Of a stretch of 9,805 nt of DNA, positions 4,831 through 9,805 are shown in pieces. Numbering within the stretch: the first letter of the stretch is position 1; every line of letters begins with the position of its first letter. Both the position numbers and the translations under genes were made by a program. Source of the DNA: JALOOE01 sp964423545 (GTDB lineage Bacteria > Chloroflexota > Anaerolineae > CG2-30-64-16); the NCBI GenBank assembly GCA_964423545.1, contig CAYRFV010000218.1:1-9805 (forward strand). Direction: 5' to 3'. The notes under the pieces were generated by a model. The model did not search any database. It was not told the origin of the DNA and worked only from the letters and a program-made list of their open reading frames with translations.

Positions 4831-6672
4831 GTGAACATCAAGATCGACTGTGCTCGCGACATGGGTCCCCTCCCTCATTTCTGGAACAGCACCGGCTTCT
4901 CCCCCGGCGAGTTATTGCTCACGGGCGACATGCAACAGCAGATGACGTATGCCGGCTCCGTGCCGCACCGCGGTCTGCTCTACGTCCGCCCGCACTTCCT
5001 GCTGGAGTTGGTGGGGCTGGATGGTTCGGCGGCGGCAAGTTCGTACGCTGATTGGAGTCGGCTGGATACGGCGCTGGATGTCATCGTGGGCAACGGCTGC
5101 AAACTGCTCTTCGAGCTGATGGGCAATCCGGGTGGGAGTTTCAGTGATTTTCGCGACGACCGGCAGCTTCACGCATGGCGCGATCTGGTTTGCTCACTGG
5201 CGCGTCACTGTATTGAACGCTATGGCCGGCCCGAAGTCGAGAGCTGGTATTTCGAGACCTGGAACGAGCCGGACGGTCGCGGTTGGTGGCGCCAATGGCC
5301 GGATGACATTGCATCCTTCTGTAACTACTATGATGCCTGCTCGGAGGGGCTGCTTCTGGCCGAACCGCGCTTGCGCCTGGGCGGGCCGGGCACCTGCATC
5401 ACCCTCTCTCCGCTGTTCCAGGCGTTCTTGGCGCATTGCGACACCGGAGGCAACTACTTCACCGGCGAGACGGGGGTCCGGCTGGATTTCATCTCGGTGC
5501 ACGAGAAGGGCGTCCGATCCTCCAAAGAGGATCTTAACCCGCGTACGATGGCGCTGCTTGAGCGCGAAATCCAAGCCGTAGAGCATATCCGCCAACGCCA
5601 TCCGCGCTTTGCCGCCATCCCATTCATGAACAACGAGTGCGATCCGCAGGTGGGGTGGGGTGACTTTCACACGTGGCATGGGCGACCCTACTACGCGGCG
5701 ATCGTCAGTAAGATCGTTAACCAACACCTTGTCGGGATGGTCGACCGTGTGGCGTGCCCGTACGCACTGCTCAGCAGCGACAATGGGTTCATCGGGCGTT
5801 GGGGCAATCGGACGCTGATGGCGCGGTTCGGCCCGGCGCAGCCGTTCGACGATGGACAGTCGCATCACAAGGCCGCGTTGTCGCCCGGTGCGGCAATCCC
5901 CGCGCAGCCATTCGAGATGATCAAGAAACCGATCCTGAACCTGATGGCTGCGCTTTCTCTTCTCGGCGATCGGCGGTGCGCAACCGATGGCGCCGGCGGC
6001 ATCAACGAAGCGATCGGCGTCATTGCTACGCGACGCAGCGACGACCAGATCGCAGTCCTCGTTTATCACAGCCGGGATCAGATCACGCTGTCGGGCTCAG
6101 AGGGCATCCGGCTCACGATGCAGCACTTGCCGTTCGAACACGCCGCATTGGCTCACTATCGGATCGCAGAGGGAATCGGCGATCCGTATTCGCTCTGGGA
6201 GTCGGCAGGCGGGCCACCTGAGCCCGGTGCGGACCTGGTTGCCGCAATGCGAACGGTCCAGGAGTTGGCGTTGCTGGAACCCCCGACCCCTGCACCGATC
6301 GTGAACCGCTCGCTGACGCTGGATTTCGATCTGCCGCTGCCCGGGGTGAGCCTCATTCTGTTGAGCGCGCAGCCGGTCAATGCCCCGGAGCGGGTGCTGG
6401 AGGTGCGGCTGGCGCCCTATACGGGCTTGCACGACGAGGCACAGACCATGGTCGTGTGGCGTGGGCTGCCCTCGCGCGCGCTCCGCACCTACGAAGTGCT
6501 GCGGGCTGACCGGCCCGAGGGTCCGTTCGTACGCGTTAATGCGCCCGATCTGATTTGCACTGCGTTTCTTGATGTGCGCGAGAAGGGTGCACCGAGAGCG
6601 TCATACCGGGTGCGGGCCGTCGATTTCTGGGGGCGGCGCGGCCCGGAGTCAGAGACGGCATCACTGCGCTGA
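4831..6672 (+). CDS. GH39 glycoside hydrolase, alpha-L-iduronidase-like
   Basis: A 613-residue protein from a GTG start. By comparison from memory, it tracks human alpha-L-iduronidase (IDUA) from end to end: PHFWNSTGF (15-23), VPHRGLLYVRPHFLLELV, YFETWNEPD (140-148), NYYDACSEGL, RLGGPG, NYFTGETGVRLDFISVH, NNECDPQVGW (267-276), PYALLSSDN, and near the end SYRVRAVDFWGRRGP. Glu146 is the predicted acid/base and Glu269 the nucleophile. Positions that grip the iduronate carboxylate in IDUA are kept: Lys226, Gly275-Trp276, Asp317, Arg327; His55 is also kept. The (beta/alpha)8 barrel is followed by a beta-sandwich and a fibronectin-like domain (~525-613). There is no signal peptide, so it should be cytoplasmic and act on imported oligosaccharides. 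Beta-xylosidase, the other main GH39 activity, is less likely because the carboxylate-binding set is present. Its stop overlaps the convergent kinase by 12 bases. Confidence 0.9.
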   Translation: MNIKIDCARDMGPLPHFWNSTGFSPGELLLTGDMQQQMTYAGSVPHRGLLYVRPHFLLELVGLDGSAAASSYADWSRLDTALDVIVGNGCKLLFELMGNPGGSFSDFRDDRQLHAWRDLVCSLARHCIERYGRPEVESWYFETWNEPDGRGWWRQWPDDIASFCNYYDACSEGLLLAEPRLRLGGPGTCITLSPLFQAFLAHCDTGGNYFTGETGVRLDFISVHEKGVRSSKEDLNPRTMALLEREIQAVEHIRQRHPRFAAIPFMNNECDPQVGWGDFHTWHGRPYYAAIVSKIVNQHLVGMVDRVACPYALLSSDNGFIGRWGNRTLMARFGPAQPFDDGQSHHKAALSPGAAIPAQPFEMIKKPILNLMAALSLLGDRRCATDGAGGINEAIGVIATRRSDDQIAVLVYHSRDQITLSGSEGIRLTMQHLPFEHAALAHYRIAEGIGDPYSLWESAGGPPEPGADLVAAMRTVQELALLEPPTPAPIVNRSLTLDFDLPLPGVSLILLSAQPVNAPERVLEVRLAPYTGLHDEAQTMVVWRGLPSRALRTYEVLRADRPEGPFVRVNAPDLICTAFLDVREKGAPRASYRVRAVDFWGRRGPESETASLR

Positions 6673-7644
6673 AGGCCAGGCGGGTGTGGCAGCGAGGAGG
6701 TGCTCCACCGCCTTGCGCGATGGCAAGGCAGGGATCGCGCCGCGTTGCGTCGTAGTCAGCGCGCCGGTGGCGTTGCCCAGTCGCAGTGCGCGCTCGAGGG
6801 TCTGCTTGTCCCACTCCAGGTTATGATCCAGCAGCCCTGCGAGCATTCCGGCCACAAACCCATCGCCTGCACCCGTCGTGTCGACGGCGGTCACTGCAAA
6901 TCCGGGGAGCGCGCCGCTGCCGTCCGGTGTGAAGTAGACGCACCCCGCCGCGCCGCAGGTCACAACCAGCAGCCGCAACCTGTCGTGCCACAGCGCCCGC
7001 GCACCGGTCGAGAGATCGGTCTCCCCGGTCAGAAACGCCAGCTCCTCCGCGCTCACCTTGGCCAGATCCGCGTGGGGCCAGCCCGCCAGCATCCCCTGGC
7101 GCGCAGCTTCGGGTGATGGCCAGAGCGCCAGACGCAGGTTGGGGTCATAGGAGATCAGGGCGCCTGCGCCGCGCGCTGCCTCGAGCGCGGTCAGTGTGGC
7201 GCTGCGGCTCGGCTCGCCAATGAGCGAGATGGAGCCGAAGTGGAAGATGCGCGTGCTTGCAGCATAATGCGTGTCGACATCTGATGGTCGCCACAGCATG
7301 TCGGCGCTCGGATGGCGATAGAACATAAAGCTGCGCTCACCGTCTTCGCGGAGCGATACGAACGCCAACGCAGTTCGAGCCGCCGCACAGAAGCGCAACC
7401 CCCCGGTGTCGACCCCTGACTCCACCAGTGTATCGGCGAGGAAGCAGCCGAAATCATCGTCACCGACCTGGCCCATGAACCCGGCGCGATAGCCCAGGCG
7501 CGCGACGCCTACCGCCACGTTTGCCGGGGCGCCTCCGGCGGCCTTCTTGAAGGCAGGAGCTTGCGCCAGGGTCGCGCCTGCCTCGGTGGACACGAAGTCG
7601 ATCAGCAGCTCCCCGCACGCGACCACATCACGCTCGATACCCAC
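6661..7644 (-). CDS. PfkB-family carbohydrate kinase, probable fructokinase
   Basis: A 327-residue ribokinase-like sugar kinase that should phosphorylate fructose with ATP in the cytoplasm. Signature 1 is KKAAGGAPANVAVGVARLG (33-51); signature 2 is DTTGAGDGFVAGML (255-268) with catalytic base Asp261. ERSFMFYRHPSADMLW (103-118) and LRLALWPS (170-177) are the patterns typical of fructokinases rather than ribokinase or KDG kinase. The reading frame stays open to 7866, but those 74 residues are Arg-rich and unlike the family, so I start at the GTG at 7644, just before the first beta strand (DVVACGELLIDF). The gene is 55 bases after the Ala/Pro-rich protein on the same strand and meets GH39 tail-to-tail with 12 shared bases. 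A 2-keto-3-deoxygluconate kinase role would suit uronate use, but the motifs favour fructose. Confidence 0.93.
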   Translation of the reverse strand: MGIERDVVACGELLIDFVSTEAGATLAQAPAFKKAAGGAPANVAVGVARLGYRAGFMGQVGDDDFGCFLADTLVESGVDTGGLRFCAAARTALAFVSLREDGERSFMFYRHPSADMLWRPSDVDTHYAASTRIFHFGSISLIGEPSRSATLTALEAARGAGALISYDPNLRLALWPSPEAARQGMLAGWPHADLAKVSAEELAFLTGETDLSTGARALWHDRLRLLVVTCGAAGCVYFTPDGSGALPGFAVTAVDTTGAGDGFVAGMLAGLLDHNLEWDKQTLERALRLGNATGALTTTQRGAIPALPSRKAVEHLLAATPAWPSAQ

Positions 7645-7648
7645 CTGA

Positions 7649-7653
7649 CCTCC
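7649..7653 (-). promoter_or_regulatory. Ribosome binding site fixing the kinase start
   Basis: On the minus strand GGAGG is 4 nt from the GTG at 7644, and a further GGAG (7655-7658) is 10 nt away. The spacing of the nearer copy is a little short, but no other start in frame places the conserved N-terminal strand correctly. Confidence 0.55.
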
Positions 7654-7671
7654 GCTCCGCTGCGTCACAGA

Positions 7672-7688
7672 TCGCAGCCGGGCTGCGA
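7672..7688 (-). other. Perfect 8-bp palindromic hairpin before the kinase
   Basis: TCGCAGCC (7672-7679), one base, GGCTGCGA (7681-7688) are perfectly inverted. As RNA it would form a stem of 7 bp or so with a small loop. It directly abuts the next hairpin and lies in the 55-base gap between the two minus-strand genes. No U-tract follows. Confidence 0.55.
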
Positions 7689-7711
7689 CCGAAGGCGATT
7701 CAGGCCTTCGG
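7689..7711 (-). terminator. 8-bp hairpin over the stop codon of the Ala/Pro-rich protein
   Basis: CCGAAGGC (7689-7696) and GCCTTCGG (7704-7711) are perfect inverted arms around a 7-base loop. The loop contains the stop codon (7700-7702) and the 5' arm encodes the last residues, PKA. Without a U-tract it is terminator-like at best; it may instead stabilise an mRNA end. Confidence 0.45.
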
Positions 7712-8533
7712 CATCGGCGTGCTACTTGCCGGGTCCGAGGGGGGCGGTTTGCCAGACATCTCCGAAGCGATGCGCGCAGCTTCTTCGACCCCTGGGAGCG
7801 CGCCGGAAAACTCCTGGGGTCCTGCATCGGCGACGCCCGGCAGCTCGGCCTCCAATTCAGAGGCATCGGGGACCTTCATCGCCTTCGGCACCGCACCTTG
7901 CACGACAGCCGCAGTCTCTGTCCTGGGCGGCTCCAGAGGCCCGATCTCGGCCTGCGGGCCCCCAGCCGTTGCGCTCGAGTCCTCATGCCGCGCGGCAGCC
8001 GTGCCGGCGGCGATGGCGCCCGTCGCCGCGCCGATCGCTGGCGCAGCAACGGCCTTCGTCTCTCCGGGGCCCGCCATCGCCGCGACCGGCCCGGCCGAGA
8101 CGGCTGCAACCGCTTGCTTCGGCGCTTCCTGCCCCGGAGCCGCGGCGGCTGCTGAGACCGCCGTCGCGCCCGGCACAAGCGAGGGCAGAGCAGCTTCGAC
8201 CGGCAGCGCCGCGAGCGTTCCAGCCGCTGTGGCCAGAGCAATCTCCGCTGGCGGTGACGCCGGCACGCTTGAATTGCGTCGGGCAGTCGCCAGGTTCATG
8301 TCGATGCGCGTCAGGAAGAAAAGGATGGCGCCGAAAAAGAGCAGCGCGATGGCGCCAAATGAAGCGGTCGCGAGGATCGGGATCGCAAGCCATCCACTGA
8401 ATCCGCTCCCCCAGCCAGCTCCCAGCCCCCGGCTCCAGAGGGAGATCCCGACGAACATCCCGCTGCACCAGTACAACAGAGCAGCAACGCAAAGCAGAAT
8501 CGCGACCGCGCGTGCAACGCGATGCAGACGCAT
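7700..8533 (-). CDS. Hypothetical two-TM protein with Ala/Pro-rich tail
   Basis: I do not recognise this 277-residue protein. The ATG at 8533 has GGAGG 6 nt upstream; an upstream ATG in frame (8617) would add 28 residues without a good site. A basic start (MRLHRVAR) leads into hydrophobic segments at ~9-30 and ~48-76, ending in the positive TRIDMNLATARR. Residues ~90-277 are low-complexity, rich in Ala, Pro, Gly and Glu, with a few acidic patches (SELEAELPGV, EEAARIASEM). If the N-terminus is inside, the tail would also be cytoplasmic. The opposite strand is open over almost the same interval (7719-8576), but that frame has no ribosome site or family features. It sits between the stalk protein and the kinase on the same strand and may be co-transcribed with them. 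Confidence 0.7.
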   Translation of the reverse strand: MRLHRVARAVAILLCVAALLYWCSGMFVGISLWSRGLGAGWGSGFSGWLAIPILATASFGAIALLFFGAILFFLTRIDMNLATARRNSSVPASPPAEIALATAAGTLAALPVEAALPSLVPGATAVSAAAAAPGQEAPKQAVAAVSAGPVAAMAGPGETKAVAAPAIGAATGAIAAGTAAARHEDSSATAGGPQAEIGPLEPPRTETAAVVQGAVPKAMKVPDASELEAELPGVADAGPQEFSGALPGVEEAARIASEMSGKPPPSDPASSTPMPKA

Positions 8534-8586
8534 GGGTGGCCTCCGTTTGAGCCTTGGGATGGCAAGGCAAGTCTGATCGGATCGAC

Positions 8587-8596
8587 GGGTCGACCC
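8587..8596. other. GGGTCGACCC palindrome in the gap before the Ala/Pro-rich gene
   Basis: The 130-base gap between the stalk-protein stop and the next start on the minus strand (8534-8663) holds this perfect 10-bp palindrome, about 54 bases upstream of the ATG at 8533. I see no convincing -35/-10 pair, so the downstream genes may depend on read-through. A regulatory role for the palindrome is speculative. Confidence 0.3.
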
Positions 8597-8663
8597 TGAT
8601 GGCAGCGACGCGTGCATCCTCGAAGCAGCCGCGCCGGGTTCGCGACTGGCTGAATGCGCGTCC

Positions 8664-9805
8664 CTACTTCTCTATGATAGGACTGAAGGTGATGCCATGA
8701 TAATAGAATGACTCACCGAAGCCGTTATCGCCCGAATAGACGCGCACGAACCAACCGTATTGCCTGTCGTACGCGACGCCTTGCGGCAGAATCGACAGAA
8801 GGTAGGCGCCTGCGTTGCCCAGACTCGGCGTCTCCCACAACTGATTCGTCTCCACATCAAATAACGCCCATCGGTATTCGTCTTCGGCAAGACCCCTCGG
8901 CTGCCAGGTGAATGTGATGGGGATCGAACGGATGCTGTCATGCGGTGGGTTGAGCAGCGTCACGTTGGCGACATCGAAATCCCCACCCTTTCGGTTGGCG
9001 CCACTGGCGTAGTCAAGGATGATCGGACCATACCAGGCGCTCAATCTGAGAGGATCGCCTGGGCCAATGTTGTTCGCGTACAACACCGCATACGCCTGGC
9101 CGCCGCTGAGACCCGCAAGCGAGTCAAACAGATAGGAACCGTCGGCCGGCGTGATCCTTTCTGCTATGGGAGCCCAGGCTGTTCCATCGTAGAACCACAG
9201 GGCGATCCGGGTGTCCGGGGCTGGGCTGCCTTTGTAGGTCACCGAGCCATAAATGCCGGCAGCCGGCGTCGTGGGAGTTGCGGTCGGCGTGCTCGAAGGC
9301 GTCGGCGTCGCAGTGCTCGAAGCGGTTGCTGTCGGCGTTGGTGTAGAGGTCGGCGTCGACGGCGCACTGCGAATCACCCCTGGGAGATAGACCCGCCGAT
9401 CGATAGCATCGGTCGCCGTAGCCGTTGCTGTCGGCGTGCTCGACGGTGACGCGGTGCTGGTCGGCGATTGCGTGGCCGTGGTGGTTCTGCTGGGCGTGAA
9501 AGTAGGCGACAGAGTCGCCGTGGTTGTTCTGCTAGGAGTGAAGGTAGGCGACGGCGTGTAGGTGGGTGACACCGTTGCACTCGTCGTCGGGCTCGGCGTG
9601 ATGCTAGGCGACACCGTTGCCGTCGGCGTGCGGCTGGGCGTTGTGGTCGGTGAGATCGTGGCGGTCGGCGTGCGGCTGGGCGTCGCGGTCGGTGAGGCCG
9701 TGGCAGTAGGCGTGCGGCTTGCGGTGGCGGTCGGTGAGGCCGTCGCGGTTGGCGTGCGGCTGGGCGTTGTGGTCGGTGAGATCGTGGCGGTCGGCGTGCG
9801 GCTGG
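8664..9805 (-). CDS. Secreted Thr/Pro/Ser-stalk protein with C-terminal beta-sandwich domains (partial, N-terminus beyond the window)
   Basis: The frame is open from the right edge to TAG at 8664-8666, giving 379 visible residues; the start lies beyond 9805. From the visible N-terminus, 14-residue repeats of the type SRTPTATISPTTTP form a stalk (9450-9805). Next is DAIDRRVYLPGVIR (9372-9410), reminiscent of YLPL-type segments of Chloroflexota secreted proteins. A second TPT stalk follows (9258-9365). The domain at 9075-9257 (GIYGSVTYKGSPAP... then ADGSYLFDSLAGL) resembles carboxypeptidase-regulatory/Cna-B-like folds. The last domain (8679-8972) has FTWQP, YRWALFD and YGWFVRVYSGDNGFGES, like Ig/fibronectin-type modules. 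There is no LPXTG or C-terminal membrane anchor. The role is probably surface display or binding; the exact function is unknown. Confidence 0.85.
   Translation of the reverse strand, partial: SRTPTATISPTTTPSRTPTATASPTATASRTPTATASPTATPSRTPTATISPTTTPSRTPTATVSPSITPSPTTSATVSPTYTPSPTFTPSRTTTATLSPTFTPSRTTTATQSPTSTASPSSTPTATATATDAIDRRVYLPGVIRSAPSTPTSTPTPTATASSTATPTPSSTPTATPTTPAAGIYGSVTYKGSPAPDTRIALWFYDGTAWAPIAERITPADGSYLFDSLAGLSGGQAYAVLYANNIGPGDPLRLSAWYGPIILDYASGANRKGGDFDVANVTLLNPPHDSIRSIPITFTWQPRGLAEDEYRWALFDVETNQLWETPSLGNAGAYLLSILPQGVAYDRQYGWFVRVYSGDNGFGESFYYHGITFSPIIEK
9594..9803 (-). repeat. 42-bp coding tandem repeats of the Thr/Pro/Ser stalk
   Basis: Five consecutive 42-bp units (9594-9635, 9636-9677, 9678-9719, 9720-9761, 9762-9803) encode 14-residue repeats beginning SRTP. 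Units 9636-9677 and 9762-9803 are identical at all 42 bases, while the two between them differ. More degenerate units continue towards 9450, and the array goes on past the right edge. Confidence 0.9.

Noticed and set aside
5194..6069. 291-codon minus-strand open frame within GH39
   Set aside because: Shadow of the GH39 coding sequence with no recognisable motifs.
7719..8576. 285-codon plus-strand open frame opposite the Ala/Pro-rich protein
   Set aside because: Only low-complexity sequence, no ribosome site and no membrane or domain features; the minus frame has GGAGG before its ATG and clear TM segments.
9450..9805. CRISPR array or non-coding satellite
   Set aside because: The repeats are contiguous, have no spacers, have a period that is a multiple of three and stay open as Thr/Pro/Ser-rich protein on the minus strand.

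Overview
The window looks like chromosomal DNA from a GC-rich bacterium of the phylum Chloroflexota (a Roseiflexus-like member of the Chloroflexia is my guess). The reasons are the Thr/Pro/Ser 'TPTAT' stalk protein carrying an internal YLPGVIR-type segment, the lipid-anchored HtrA with a 'TPTP' linker, the YugP-type zinc peptidase, and a radical SAM protein of the tungsten-cofactor maturase type. This assignment is inference from gene content; no 16S or phylogeny is available here.

Layout. Positions 1-315 (minus) hold the N-terminal 105 codons of a radical SAM protein with an AbrB-like leader domain. It is driven by a near-consensus promoter (372-400) whose -35 box sits inside a perfect dyad (391-408). 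Diverging from it on the plus strand is a run of protein-quality genes: dnaK (599-2494), a membrane YugP-type zinc metallopeptidase with its own extended -10 promoter (2716-3414), and a lipoprotein HtrA/DegP-type serine protease with one PDZ domain (3499-4752). Next comes a GH39 glycoside hydrolase (4831-6672) that resembles animal alpha-L-iduronidase along its whole length. It runs tail-to-tail into, and overlaps by 12 bases, a minus-strand PfkB-family fructokinase (6661-7644). Upstream of the kinase on the same strand are an unrecognised two-TM protein with an Ala/Pro-rich tail (7700-8533) and the C-terminal part of a secreted stalk protein built from 42-bp coding repeats (8664-9805, running off the right edge).

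How the genes may work together. dnaK, the zinc peptidase and HtrA plausibly form a proteostasis neighbourhood, although hairpins and a promoter between them argue for separate transcription units. The GH39 enzyme has no signal peptide, so it should act in the cytoplasm on imported uronic-acid oligosaccharides; the convergent sugar kinase could handle a released sugar, but that link is only positional.

The most noteworthy item is the GH39 protein. It keeps, in register, the acid/base and nucleophile glutamates of human IDUA and also the residues that bind the iduronate carboxylate. It has a long insertion where the human enzyme carries its substrate-contacting N-glycan loop. I found no RNA genes, CRISPR array, insertion sequence or phage genes.
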